Source: Planctomycetota bacterium
Lineage (GTDB): Bacteria > Planctomycetota > Phycisphaerae > Sedimentisphaerales > Anaerobacaceae
NCBI GenBank assembly: GCA_019456195.1
Contig: VRUK01000025.1
Span: 1 to 56,601 of the forward strand
Reading direction: 5' to 3'
DNA length: 56,601 bases
In this document: in pieces, positions 1 to 9,316 of the stretch
How positions within the stretch are numbered: the first letter of the stretch is position 1
Layout: every line of letters starts with the position of its first letter
Position numbers and translations under genes: made by a program
Notes under the pieces: generated by a model
Told to the model about the DNA's origin: nothing
The model's database searches: none
The model's input: the letters and a program-made list of their open reading frames with translations, nothing else

Positions 1-12
1 CTCTTCCGATCT
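1..12. other. Illumina adapter remnant
   Basis: The first 12 bases, CTCTTCCGATCT, equal the 3' end of the Illumina TruSeq-type adapter (reverse complement AGATCGGAAGAG). They are an untrimmed library artefact fused to the contig end. Any codons read here are not biological. Confidence 0.93.
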
Positions 13-1127
13 TGGATGTATCTGCCTACATGGTAATTACCAGTGAATATTTTATCGTTCCGCTCTATTTCACCCTGAACATCCAGGATTCCGAGTGCCC
101 AATTTTTGCCCTGCCCGGTCATTTTTCCTCCGGCTTCGATGTCCGTGAAACGCCGGCTGTAATAGATATTCAGGGGCGAGCCGAACAATTCATTGCCTTC
201 ACGGAAGAAAGGACGTTTCTCCCTGAGAAATCGCTCGGTGTCCCTTAGTTCAATAGTATCGGGATCTGCCTCGACCTGACCGAAGTCCGGATTGACGGTG
301 AATGCGCTGGTTAACTCTGAATTTAACCTTAATGACATGTCCAGGCCTGTGGACAGTTTGTTACTGAATCTTGTGAGGTCTGATGTAGTGCTAAAATAGG
401 TTTCGTACGAAGGTTTCTGCTTGAGCTTGACTTTCGCGAGGTCCAGATTTGTCAAATGGCCGAATTCATTCGGATAGCGTGCCCGGCTGTTTCTATAGCA
501 CCAATAGCTTCTTTCTGATTTGTTTTTTTCGCTGCGGTAGAAATTAAGTCCCCAGGTAATCGCATCTTTTTGCTCAAAGTGCATATTGGAAATCGGGATA
601 GCCATTTCAGCAAACCAGCGGTCTTTCTCAACCGTGCAGGCAGCCGTCCAGTCACAGCCCCAGGTTTCATCGTCATAATAATCAAAAAGCCCCATTCGTG
701 CATCGTAGCGTGTTCCCAGCGTATTGGCACTGAAGGTGTACGTGCAGCGATGGTCGTGAAAGGTGTCAAGACGGACAGTTACATAGTCTTCCTCTCGAAG
801 GGACTGGTCGTATTTTCGTTCGACGCCTACTATATTATTGGGATCCGGTTCCATGCACTCAAAAGCGATGTAGATATTTTCGTCATCATAGAGCACTCGT
901 ACAAATGTTTGTTCTTTGGCCAATTGTTCGATTCTATAGTCGGTGAAACCCGTTGACACATTTGCCTGTGACCAGGAATCTTCGTCGAGTTTCCCATCAA
1001 TTACCGGAGGTGTGTCCGTGCGTACGGCTATCATAGAACGCTCAGGTCCTCTTTCCTTTGCTGTGCCCGTGTTTGTTAGCAGTACTATTGCCGGCAGGGC
1101 TATAATCAGTGCCGTAGTGTGTTTCAT
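1..1127 (-). CDS. DUF5916/CBM9-like exported protein (C-terminus cut off)
   Basis: Frame opens at ATG 1127 and stays open to the contig edge, about 375 residues; codons below position 13 are adapter. An N-terminal hydrophobic stretch (about residues 4-22) is a probable signal peptide. Residues about 35-200 look like a CBM9/DOMON-type carbohydrate-binding beta-sandwich ('PPVIDGKLDEDSW', then FYRSEK). After it comes the DUF5916 beta-barrel signature: VNPDFGQVEADPDTIELRDT followed by EKRPFFREGNELF. In known relatives the barrel continues for several hundred residues, so most of it is missing here. The family is outer-membrane associated and commonly sits near glycoside hydrolases; its exact role is unknown. 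It lies 178 bp downstream of a PQQ-propeller gene on the same strand and is probably the last visible gene of that run. No strong ribosome binding site is seen. Confidence 0.85.
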   Translation of the reverse strand, partial: MKHTTALIIALPAIVLLTNTGTAKERGPERSMIAVRTDTPPVIDGKLDEDSWSQANVSTGFTDYRIEQLAKEQTFVRVLYDDENIYIAFECMEPDPNNIVGVERKYDQSLREEDYVTVRLDTFHDHRCTYTFSANTLGTRYDARMGLFDYYDDETWGCDWTAACTVEKDRWFAEMAIPISNMHFEQKDAITWGLNFYRSEKNKSERSYWCYRNSRARYPNEFGHLTNLDLAKVKLKQKPSYETYFSTTSDLTRFSNKLSTGLDMSLRLNSELTSAFTVNPDFGQVEADPDTIELRDTERFLREKRPFFREGNELFGSPLNIYYSRRFTDIEAGGKMTGQGKNWALGILDVQGEIERNDKIFTGNYHVGRYIQDRK

Positions 1128-1304
1128 AACATTGTCTTTATTTCTTGAGCCCCACCGTATTCTGAACGGGCATTTCAAATATTAAGCTTCAGTTGTATAA
1201 CAGAGTGCGAAAGAGTAAATATTACTCGATTTACATTTATTATACAACTTTTTAAGGCAGGATTTTCGTTTTATCCGGGCAGAACTCAATAATAAAAACA
1301 GTTG

Positions 1305-2612
1305 TTATTTGCCGATGCAGTAGAGATTTTGAGCGGTACGGATAAACAGGCGGCCATCAGCGACAGCTATCGAAGACTGAATTGGCGGCTCGTTTATTTT
1401 TGTCTGGAAAATAATTTTGAACTCATTGCCGCCTGCGGCGAGCACTACGACTTCGCCGGTCTCGTTGATGCAGTAGAGTTTTCCGTCTGCGCCGGTGAGT
1501 GAGGCACGCCAGGGGCCGCGCCCGCCGATTGTGCCCTGCCAGATTTCACTACCCGTTTTTGGCTCAAGGCAGGTTACTACTTTTCCCTGCTTGACGCCGT
1601 TCAGGACATACAGGCGGTTCAGATAATAAAGAGGAGTGCTGGCATCGGGGGATGGGCCATGATAATCCCAGATGATACGTGCCTGAGACTGATTGTTCGG
1701 ATTGGGAGGTTGGAGAGCAAAAACACCGCCGTGCTTGTGTCGAGCGCCGAAAATCAGGCCATCGCCGGTTACAAGGGAAGGGATGATACGGGTATCTCGG
1801 ACTTTATTCGTGTGATATTCAAAACGCCATAATTCTTTTCCTGTATCCGGATTGTGAGCAGTTATAAAGTCGGCACCGGTATTGAGGATTTCAGTGCGTT
1901 TATTACGGATAAAGGGAATTGGCGTGCTGTAGGTTTCCATGCCTTCGTCAAATGCATTGGTTTTACGCTGCTGTTTGAAGATAGTTTTTCCTGTTTGCGG
2001 ATTGAGCGCCATCAGGTACGAATCGAGGGGTGTATCACTCCACGGTTCGCGGTAAGGCTTGTTGCGACGAACCACGAGAATGAAAAGCTTGTTTTTATAC
2101 AAGAATGGGCTGGAGCTATATCCGAACTGCAATGCCAGGTTGCCGTATTCATCTTCGATGTTTCGCGACCATAACTTGTTCCCTTCATAGTCGAAACCGA
2201 CCAGGTGGCCGCTGCCGTAAAGGAAAAAGACGTATTTGCCGTCGGTGACAGGGGAAGGCGAGGCCGCATTATTGCGAGGAAATCGGCGGGTATCCGAGCC
2301 GATATTTTTTTTCCATAACTGTCTGCCGTTGCGGGCGTCGAAGCACATTGCGACAAAATTGGGTTCTCCTTTGATAGTTGAACTGACAAAAATCCGGGAG
2401 TTGCAGATGACGGGAGTTGCACCGCTGGGGCCTGGCAGCGGGCTGACCCAGACGACGCCTTCGGTTTGACTGAAGGAATCAGGGAGATTTTTCTCACTGG
2501 TGGAGCCGTTAAAAAACGGCCCGCGCCATTGAGGCCAATCAGCGGCCGAAACCGGCATAGATATCATCAAGATTGTAACTGTTATCCAAAGTAGAATTTT
2601 GTTTTTTACCAT
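1305..2612 (-). CDS. Exported PQQ-binding-like beta-propeller protein
   Basis: 435 residues with a signal peptide (hydrophobic 6-20, cleavage after VSA, about residue 23). The mature protein starts DWPQWRGPFFNG, the usual opening of planctomycete PQQ-like (BamB/WD40-like) propellers. Repeated blade motifs of the form G..LWK/W and DGK..F are visible, for example 'DARNGRQLWKKNIG' and 'NPDTGKELWRFEY'. Such proteins are periplasmic, and the family alone does not show whether the cofactor is bound; a scaffold or lectin-like role is equally possible. A GGAAG six bases before ATG supports the start. It belongs to the minus-strand run from 10.8 kb down to 1 kb. Substrate unknown. Confidence 0.85.
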   Translation of the reverse strand: MVKNKILLWITVTILMISMPVSAADWPQWRGPFFNGSTSEKNLPDSFSQTEGVVWVSPLPGPSGATPVICNSRIFVSSTIKGEPNFVAMCFDARNGRQLWKKNIGSDTRRFPRNNAASPSPVTDGKYVFFLYGSGHLVGFDYEGNKLWSRNIEDEYGNLALQFGYSSSPFLYKNKLFILVVRRNKPYREPWSDTPLDSYLMALNPQTGKTIFKQQRKTNAFDEGMETYSTPIPFIRNKRTEILNTGADFITAHNPDTGKELWRFEYHTNKVRDTRIIPSLVTGDGLIFGARHKHGGVFALQPPNPNNQSQARIIWDYHGPSPDASTPLYYLNRLYVLNGVKQGKVVTCLEPKTGSEIWQGTIGGRGPWRASLTGADGKLYCINETGEVVVLAAGGNEFKIIFQTKINEPPIQSSIAVADGRLFIRTAQNLYCIGK

Positions 2613-2674
2613 CTAATGCTTCCAATTTATTATCTTGCTGTTTCACGACCATTCGCAACCTAAACGTATCAGAT

Positions 2675-3640
2675 TTATGTTATCGCTCCATAGCGCGGGC
2701 CAAGACTTGGCGCCAGTTTTCTGCCGTACTCCAACAATGATGTGCGCTGCTCATTGGAGAGGGGTTTGTATTTCCGTGCGAACTGTACGTTCTGTATTGA
2801 CTGCTCAACCGTATAGGGGCCTACCACCGCTACGCTGACACCTTCGAGGTCGAGGGCGTAAGCCATTGCATTTGGCAAATAAGCGGGATCGGTAACACAG
2901 CCTATGTAGCCGCTTCTGTGATTGCGGAAGCCGCCTTTAATCCCGGCATAGACCTTCATGGCGACGCAGCCGACGTTGCGTTTTCTTGCTTCGGGCAAAA
3001 CCTTACTTTCGAAATCATAAATATTTCTGTCAGCGTAATTCATCACGCACATAATCACATCAATCTGGTCGGTCTTGAGCATACGGACAAAATTGGGCGG
3101 CCTGTTGTGCCCTGATATTCCAATGAAACGTATTTTACCTGCTTCCTTTTGCTTCAGTAGATATTCGAGGACACCATCCTTAGCGAGGACGCGGTCGATA
3201 TTTTTGCCGCCGATGCTGTGAATGTGGACGAGATCGAGGTAATCGGTTTTAAGCAAGCGAAGTGATTCGGCGAGGGAACTTTCAGCTTTGGCCGCATTGT
3301 CGGTCGAGACTTTTGAAACAACAAACAGCTTGTCGCGGCGTTGTGGAATTAAATGCCCGAGTATTTCCTCAGCGTTGCCGTATATCCTTGCAGTATCGAT
3401 ATAAGTAACTCCGCGGTCGATAGCTTCACCAAAGATTTTAATACCTTCCTGGACATCAACGGGGCCTTCTCCCGCCGGGGCCGTGCCGAGCCCGAGGATG
3501 GAAACTTTCTCGTTTGTTCGGCCAAGAACACGTTTCGGCATTTCATCGACCTTTTGGGCGGATGCCTGCTGCCCAACGGCGGCAAGAGCAAGCCCAACGC
3601 CGGCGCAGCCAATCTCTTTCAGGAATTCGCGGCGGTCCAT
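2675..3640 (-). CDS. Tat-exported aldo/keto reductase
   Basis: NAD(P)H-dependent aldo/keto reductase of the TIM-barrel superfamily. The start chosen is ATG 3640, giving MDRREFLKEIGCAGVG, a classic twin-arginine signal; an upstream in-frame extension to 3739 adds 33 residues without improving the signal, though ATG 3712 cannot be excluded. The catalytic tetrad is complete: Asp in YIDTARIYG, Tyr five residues later, Lys in VVSK and His in DLVHIH. This separates it from the two related genes at 15.2 and 18.4 kb, which have lost three of these residues. C-terminal NADPH-site features (VAMKVYAG, then a GPYT-like turn) are present. It sits between a GH140-like gene and a PQQ gene, so a role in periplasmic sugar oxidoreduction is plausible but not shown. 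Confidence 0.88.
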   Translation of the reverse strand: MDRREFLKEIGCAGVGLALAAVGQQASAQKVDEMPKRVLGRTNEKVSILGLGTAPAGEGPVDVQEGIKIFGEAIDRGVTYIDTARIYGNAEEILGHLIPQRRDKLFVVSKVSTDNAAKAESSLAESLRLLKTDYLDLVHIHSIGGKNIDRVLAKDGVLEYLLKQKEAGKIRFIGISGHNRPPNFVRMLKTDQIDVIMCVMNYADRNIYDFESKVLPEARKRNVGCVAMKVYAGIKGGFRNHRSGYIGCVTDPAYLPNAMAYALDLEGVSVAVVGPYTVEQSIQNVQFARKYKPLSNEQRTSLLEYGRKLAPSLGPRYGAIT

Positions 3641-3742
3641 TGCATCGCCCTGCCGTAATAATTCTCTGCCAGTCAAAGAGCAACTTTGTTTGTGAATGAA
3701 ATTGTTTTTCATGTTCGTATGTCCTAAAAAAAAGTCCATATC

Positions 3743-5392
3743 TTACTTTGCTTCAATCAACAGGATCCAGTCGTTCTTGTCTGCGGCCTTGAAAGTCTGA
3801 GGTGATTTTTCGATTTTGCCGGCATTGAGCCAGCCACCAGTACGGGGATGGTACCAGCGAGCGGTTGCTGTTTTGTTGAGTGAATCGGTTTTGAGATTAA
3901 CGGAACCGCCTTCAGGGAGATAAACGACAGCTATGTCACCTTCTATTGATTTTGCCGCAGCGATGAATTTCGAGGCGTCTTTTGCTCCGGGCTGATCGAT
4001 AATAATTTCCTGAGCAGGGACCAGCTTCCACCATTCGATTGACTTAAAGAACTGGCAGAGGTATTTCATGCTCAATGCACCGAGAAGGTCTTTCGCGATG
4101 AACCATGGCGAGCCGAGACCCGCGCTGAGATGATTAGCCGGGACCTGTACCTTTGTGTGCCAGCCCCAGATTCCCTGGCCGCCGTAGGTTACGCCTGCTG
4201 TCGGAGAAACTAACAAGCTCCAGTAAGCTGCGCGACGGACGGAATGGTCGTTATGGACTTTTCGATAGGTGTAGCCGTTGTGTGCTTCGTAGTTAGGTTC
4301 GATATTAATTACGGGCAGGGTGGGTTTCTTGTTCCATTCTGTCGCGGGCGGGCCCTGGTTCAGCCAGCGGAAGGTTTTTTCGTCGTCACCGTGCCCACTC
4401 TGGTAACCGATGAAATTAAACCACGGTTCGCCGCGGAATTCTTTACCGACCCAGCTTCTTCCCCTGGGGTGCATTGTGGCCAGACGATGCTGGTCTTTGT
4501 TGAACACTACACGGCCGATATTTTTCCAGGTTTGAGCATTTTCGCCGCTATAATTGCCATCGCCGCCGAGGAACCAGATTACCTGATGAGCACCGTATCT
4601 TGCTATCATGTATTCGGCCAGGACAATTTTCTGGTCTTCGGGTAAATAGTAGCCGGGATTTTCATCGCCGCGGATTGCCCAGAGCAGAACAGGTACCGCG
4701 ACAAGCCCTGCATCGTTAATCGCGTCGATATATTTGTCCAATCGCTGGAAATACGCAGGATTGACGGCGACTTTTTCCTTACCTGTAAAAGTGGGATTTC
4801 CCTCGGCGTCTGTTTTGGTCATACGCCATTGGGTCATTACGAACTGGATAGCTGTAAATTCTTTCCACAGACGATCATTGAGGAAAATATTCCAGTCATT
4901 CAGGTCGGAAAGGGCCGGACCACACCAGACGGTATCGGCCAGCCAGAAAAAAGGAGTACCGTCAAAGTGCTCGAAGTATCGCCAATTTTCCGAGAGGCGT
5001 AATTCTCCATGTCTGAAAAGAGGAAGAACGCCCGTGTATTGTTCACATTGAAACGAGCCGATCTGGTTATGAAGCCCGTTATTATTTTTGTCCGAGCAGG
5101 CAGTTTTGTAAGTCCAGTTGCCCGGTTCGTCCGGCGAAAATCGCATACGCCATAGTCGGCCTCCATCCCAGAAGGCGAGGAATGTTCGTTTGTTTCCAGT
5201 GGGCGAAGTAAATTCGACCCGTACTTTAATATCCTGCACAGGATTGTCGTAATCCCTTGGACTAATTAATGTGTTCTCAAAACGAGTCCATTGCTCTGCA
5301 ATGATGTTTGCGGCCGGTGCGATAGTGCTATAAGTGAGTGTCAGGACAAGTCCAAGAACGAGAGTGGGCAGAAAGGAATTGATGCGTTTCAT
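3743..5392 (-). CDS. GH140-like glycoside hydrolase (apiosidase family, DUF5060+DUF4038)
   Basis: 549 residues, signal peptide to about residue 28 (TIAPAA). Residues about 32-100 resemble DUF5060, with the typical DGG..WRMRFSPDEPGNWTY. Residues about 125-450 form the DUF4038 barrel ('DGTPFFWLADTVW', 'VIWFLGGDGN', 'VINIEPNYE'). Residues about 460-549 look like the C-terminal collagen-binding-like beta domain. The characterised GH140 enzyme (Bacteroides BT1012) removes apiose from rhamnogalacturonan II by acid-base hydrolysis; here the likely carboxylates are near D278 and E365. The start is supported by AAGGAG seven bases upstream. With GH127 and sulfatase genes upstream on the same strand, the operon probably targets a pectin-like or sulfated arabinose-rich glycan. 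Substrate is inferred from the family only. Confidence 0.87.
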   Translation of the reverse strand: MKRINSFLPTLVLGLVLTLTYSTIAPAANIIAEQWTRFENTLISPRDYDNPVQDIKVRVEFTSPTGNKRTFLAFWDGGRLWRMRFSPDEPGNWTYKTACSDKNNNGLHNQIGSFQCEQYTGVLPLFRHGELRLSENWRYFEHFDGTPFFWLADTVWCGPALSDLNDWNIFLNDRLWKEFTAIQFVMTQWRMTKTDAEGNPTFTGKEKVAVNPAYFQRLDKYIDAINDAGLVAVPVLLWAIRGDENPGYYLPEDQKIVLAEYMIARYGAHQVIWFLGGDGNYSGENAQTWKNIGRVVFNKDQHRLATMHPRGRSWVGKEFRGEPWFNFIGYQSGHGDDEKTFRWLNQGPPATEWNKKPTLPVINIEPNYEAHNGYTYRKVHNDHSVRRAAYWSLLVSPTAGVTYGGQGIWGWHTKVQVPANHLSAGLGSPWFIAKDLLGALSMKYLCQFFKSIEWWKLVPAQEIIIDQPGAKDASKFIAAAKSIEGDIAVVYLPEGGSVNLKTDSLNKTATARWYHPRTGGWLNAGKIEKSPQTFKAADKNDWILLIEAK

Positions 5393-5494
5393 TATCTTCT
5401 CCTTAGAAGCTGTTATCGCTGAGCTTTGAGAATTATCCTGCGAATTAAATGCTTTCTATTCCACAGGCAGGATTTATCCAGTCTATTCTTCTGA

Positions 5495-6991
5495 CTATTT
5501 CACAGCGTAAAGTTTCTTCATTGTAGCAATATATAACACACCATTGGCGGCGACGGGTGAGCCGTTAATGGGGCTGTCCAGCTTAATCGAGCTGATAATT
5601 TTCTTGTTTCTGTTGGCGGCGAATATCCAGAAATTTCCTCGCCGAGTGCCGATATAGACTTTTCCATCGGCCACAAGTGTCGAAGCCCATATTTCATTTT
5701 CGATGTCGTGGGTCCAGTAAGCTTTTCCAGTTTTGGCATCTACGCAGTGGATATATCCCTCGCAATCTGCGACAAAAATCAGGCCTTCGTGTACAGATGG
5801 TGTCGAACAGCAGTGACCTTTGCTAAGCTCGTATGACCAAAGCTCACGGGAGTTTTTTGCATCGACACACTTGAGCCATGATTGCTCCTTGCCCCACCAG
5901 ATATCGCCTCCATGGGTAATATATAGACGGTCCTCGTGGAAGACGGGCATGCTCTTTATATTACTCGGGCTTTTGTTGCGATTTCTCATGAAGCGATGCA
6001 CGTTTTCTTTCGGTGATTCGGGGTCGCAATCGTACTTCCAGATGTTTGTTATTTTCTGCAGCTGCTGCAACTGGGAAGTGGGGTTTAATGTATCGAAAGT
6101 GTAGCAGATACCGTCACCGCCGCAGAAGAATACCAGTGGGCGGCCGTTGACCTCACCCAGAGCGGGAGACGACCAGGTGCAATGGAATATCCGGGGTCCA
6201 ATCTGTTCGTTGTCCTGAGCTACGATACGCCCTGTTCTTTTGTCCAGGACAATCAGACTCGGGGCATCGGGTGCGGGAATGAATTTGTGCTTGTCGTTGA
6301 TGCCATTGCTGGTGTTGACGTATAAGTATTGGCCGTGTAAGAGAATCGAACTGTGGGCGCCGTCGTGCTGGTGGACGCCCGCGCTGTTTCGTATATCGAA
6401 CAGCCAGATGATGTCGGCATCTGTTTTTGACAGCTCAAGAGGCTCGGCTTTTTGCGGTGTCATGTGACGGGCTTCGTCCCTGTATGGTCCGTCATTACCG
6501 TTGGCCAGGCCGTTGAGGTCAAGGCACATCACCTCGCCTCGGTTGCTGACGATGTAAACTTTATCTCCTTCAACGGTGGCCGGCGAGCAGATGCCGGACC
6601 TGGGCCAGTCCCGATAGAGGTCGGGTATCAGCTTGGGAACGACAAGCTGCCAGCAGAGGCTGCCGTCTTTTTCGTCCAGACAAAATAACACGCCGCGGTC
6701 TCCTTTGTGCCGGGGGTCGCGCGGGATATTGTTGTTTGTGCCAATCAGCACCCTGCCGCCACTGACTACGGGCGTTGAGTAGGTTTCCGTGCCCAGGTCT
6801 GCTATCCACTTTATGTTTTTTCCGGTGGCCGGATCAAAGCTCTCAGGCAGGCCGGTTTCGTCGGATACCATATTTCGGGAATACCTTTGGCCCCACTGCG
6901 GCTGGTCGTCCGCATAGACAGCGGAGATGGCTATCAGGCCAAAGATTAAGGTGGGGATTAACAACTTAGACAGCATTTTTTCTGTTAACAT
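5495..6991 (-). CDS. Exported PQQ-binding-like beta-propeller protein
   Basis: 498 residues with a signal peptide (hydrophobic about 9-25, then VYADDQPQWGQRYSRN). At least six blade-like segments can be read, such as YSTPVVSGGRVLIGTN, YIHCVDAKTGKAYW and ASTLVADGKVYIGT. This is the same broad family as 1305-2612 but a different subtype: it opens with PQWG rather than PQWRG. A periplasmic location is expected; catalytic activity cannot be judged. No strong ribosome binding site precedes ATG 6991; the in-frame ATG at codon 6 is an alternative. It lies between the GH127 and GH140-like genes on the same strand, with a 222-bp gap upstream. Confidence 0.83.
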   Translation of the reverse strand: MLTEKMLSKLLIPTLIFGLIAISAVYADDQPQWGQRYSRNMVSDETGLPESFDPATGKNIKWIADLGTETYSTPVVSGGRVLIGTNNNIPRDPRHKGDRGVLFCLDEKDGSLCWQLVVPKLIPDLYRDWPRSGICSPATVEGDKVYIVSNRGEVMCLDLNGLANGNDGPYRDEARHMTPQKAEPLELSKTDADIIWLFDIRNSAGVHQHDGAHSSILLHGQYLYVNTSNGINDKHKFIPAPDAPSLIVLDKRTGRIVAQDNEQIGPRIFHCTWSSPALGEVNGRPLVFFCGGDGICYTFDTLNPTSQLQQLQKITNIWKYDCDPESPKENVHRFMRNRNKSPSNIKSMPVFHEDRLYITHGGDIWWGKEQSWLKCVDAKNSRELWSYELSKGHCCSTPSVHEGLIFVADCEGYIHCVDAKTGKAYWTHDIENEIWASTLVADGKVYIGTRRGNFWIFAANRNKKIISSIKLDSPINGSPVAANGVLYIATMKKLYAVK

Positions 6992-7213
6992 AGCTCATTA
7001 CCATCATATTGTTTTAGTTTATTATGGGCAGGAGACACGAAATCACCGACCGTAATAATCATAACTTAAGCGAGGTTGTAATGGAAGCATAAAATAACAC
7101 GGTTTTAGGGGATTGGTGAACGCTTTTTGCATAGGAAAAGGTTTTTACTTGATGTGAAGTAATCAGTTCTTTTTTAAGCTCCAGATATTCCTTTTGGTGC
7201 TTTTATATATTGA

Positions 7214-9304
7214 CTACCACCTTACAGGCAGCCAGACGGTCATCTTCGGCTCTTGGCGATTGTTCCATGCGTAGTACGGTATCATAGTGATGTCTATTCG
7301 ATGCGGTTTAATATCGCGCACCTGGCGGTAGCCGCCGATATCTTCTTCGATGGTTTTATCAAGGACTAAAGCTTTTGTCTTTAGCACTGTTACGCCGCCG
7401 AGCAGGTTGGGCTTATACTGGGTTTTCCATTTGGCATTGGCAGGAAGGCAAATATCTTCAAACCGAATCCCCTCTGGCACATCAACAGACTCAAGGCAAT
7501 AAACGAGTGGGCCTCGCATTACCGCGACCTGGTTTCGGGTCTGCTCTATGAGCGGGTCTGCTGTAATCAATCTGACGGGCATAGGCAGGTTCATCTCAAT
7601 GGCATCACCGGCAGCCCACTTTCGTGTAATAGTTGTGTATGATGACGGCGTGCACTTAAAATTTGCCGCCCTGCTGTTAACTGTAATCTTAGCTTTCTTT
7701 GCCCAGGCGGGAATCCTCAGAAAAATAGAAAACTCATCATCGGAATTAACAGCATCTATAGTAATGCGCACCTTGCCGTCCCACGGATAGTCGGTTTTCT
7801 GGGTGAGCTTTAGTTTTCGTCCGTCGGCAAGTTCGCCGTCAAAGACGTTCCCTCCATAGTGATGAATCCAGAGCCCTTTGTCGTTGGTGCTGTAAAGATA
7901 ATTATGCCATGAGGCAATAGTTCGCATCAGGTTAGTAGGACAACAGATCATATTTTTTCCAGGCTCTAAACGTTTGTGCGTGTCGTTGCTGCGGAGTATG
8001 TGCTCAGGGCCGTTCCAGTGAAGCGGATTTGTATATGACCAGTTGTCTCCGTCAACCTCGATACCTGAAAGAATCGAATTGTAGAGAGTCCGTTCCATTA
8101 TATCGGCGAAGCGCGCCTGGCCGGTAATGGCGAGCAAACGCCAGTTCCACATCAGGTTTCCGATTTGGCCGCAGGTTTCGTTGTAGGCCGAGTCGTTCGG
8201 CAAATCGTAAGGCCCGCCGACGCCCTCGTGGATGGAGTCACCGACGATAGCGGAAAGGTGGCCGGATTGAAAGCTTCGGACAGGGTGGGCTTTATGCATA
8301 GGACTTACACCGCCGGTGATATACATCTTTTTGTTTACAAGGTCCGACCAAACTCTGTCAAGTGCTTCGAGCAGCGTTTTGTCACCGGTTTCCATAACGG
8401 CATCAGTAGCGCCTGCATATAGGTAGGTGAAGAAAACAGCGTGGCCGACCACCTCGGTTTCTTTACGAAGCGGTCGCCAGTTCTGGTTGAGATCGCTGCC
8501 ATTTGTTAAAACACCCCATGCATTTCGTCTTCCGTTTCCATACCGGCTTCCACGCCATTCAATAAAGAAATTGGCCATGTCCAGGTATTTTTTTACACCC
8601 GTAGTACGATACAATTCGACACCGGCCATAATGATTGAGGGATTACGCGGAAAGTCAGCCAGATTTGGGTCACGTCCTTTAAATGTATCAAAGATATAAT
8701 CCGCTGCTTTGAGAGCAACGTTGAGCAGTGTTGTTTTGCCGGTAGTCCGGTGATGAATGCAGGCGGCAGTGATGAGGTGGCCCATTGTGTATAACTCGTG
8801 ATGATGGGGGTCTTGGAACCTTGGCCAGTTACGAGCAATAGTCTGGGAAGCGATATAACCATCCGGCCTTTGCGCCTGAGCAATCACGCTGATAATCTCA
8901 TCCATCTGTTTGTCAAGTGTCTGATCACCTGTAAGAGAATAAATGTAACAGGCACTCTCAAGCCACTTGTAAATCCAGGCATCCTGCCAGTGAGTTCCAT
9001 CAAAATTTCCGGTTTCAATGCCGGCTGCAATTCTCAAATTCTGAATGGCGTGTCCTTTTTCCGGATTCGACGCTAGCTCCCAAAGCCGGGGCAGTGTGAT
9101 ATCACATGTCTTTACAAACTGATCCGCCCAGAAACCATCAGTCCAGCGGACATCTTTCAAGTCAACGCTCTTAAGTTTTGCATGTGGACTATTCTGGTTC
9201 TTGATGATACCGTAGTCGTGATTCGCCGTATCGGCGCTGGAAAGCGTGGTGCTCAACAAAACTGCAATTAATACAATCGTATGTTTTATTTTTAACCTGT
9301 ACAT
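7214..9304 (-). CDS. GH127-family (DUF1680) beta-L-arabinofuranosidase
   Basis: 696 residues, signal peptide to about residue 24. The alpha/alpha-barrel family DUF1680 (GH127/GH146) is recognised by DVRWTDGFW near the N-terminus, GHAVFFTYLYAGATD and the zinc-cysteine active site. The characterised HypBA1 uses Glu338, Cys340, Cys417 and Cys418; here the matching residues are E376 and C378 in NETCG, then C454 and C455 in MICCPTNLMR, with nearly the same spacing. It should release beta-linked L-arabinofuranose, although some GH127 members act on aceric acid. The ATG lies only 12 bp after the sulfatase stop, with GGAG seven bases upstream, so the two are probably translationally coupled. Confidence 0.92.
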   Translation of the reverse strand: MYRLKIKHTIVLIAVLLSTTLSSADTANHDYGIIKNQNSPHAKLKSVDLKDVRWTDGFWADQFVKTCDITLPRLWELASNPEKGHAIQNLRIAAGIETGNFDGTHWQDAWIYKWLESACYIYSLTGDQTLDKQMDEIISVIAQAQRPDGYIASQTIARNWPRFQDPHHHELYTMGHLITAACIHHRTTGKTTLLNVALKAADYIFDTFKGRDPNLADFPRNPSIIMAGVELYRTTGVKKYLDMANFFIEWRGSRYGNGRRNAWGVLTNGSDLNQNWRPLRKETEVVGHAVFFTYLYAGATDAVMETGDKTLLEALDRVWSDLVNKKMYITGGVSPMHKAHPVRSFQSGHLSAIVGDSIHEGVGGPYDLPNDSAYNETCGQIGNLMWNWRLLAITGQARFADIMERTLYNSILSGIEVDGDNWSYTNPLHWNGPEHILRSNDTHKRLEPGKNMICCPTNLMRTIASWHNYLYSTNDKGLWIHHYGGNVFDGELADGRKLKLTQKTDYPWDGKVRITIDAVNSDDEFSIFLRIPAWAKKAKITVNSRAANFKCTPSSYTTITRKWAAGDAIEMNLPMPVRLITADPLIEQTRNQVAVMRGPLVYCLESVDVPEGIRFEDICLPANAKWKTQYKPNLLGGVTVLKTKALVLDKTIEEDIGGYRQVRDIKPHRIDITMIPYYAWNNRQEPKMTVWLPVRW

Positions 9305-9316
9305 TTGTCGGCTCCG

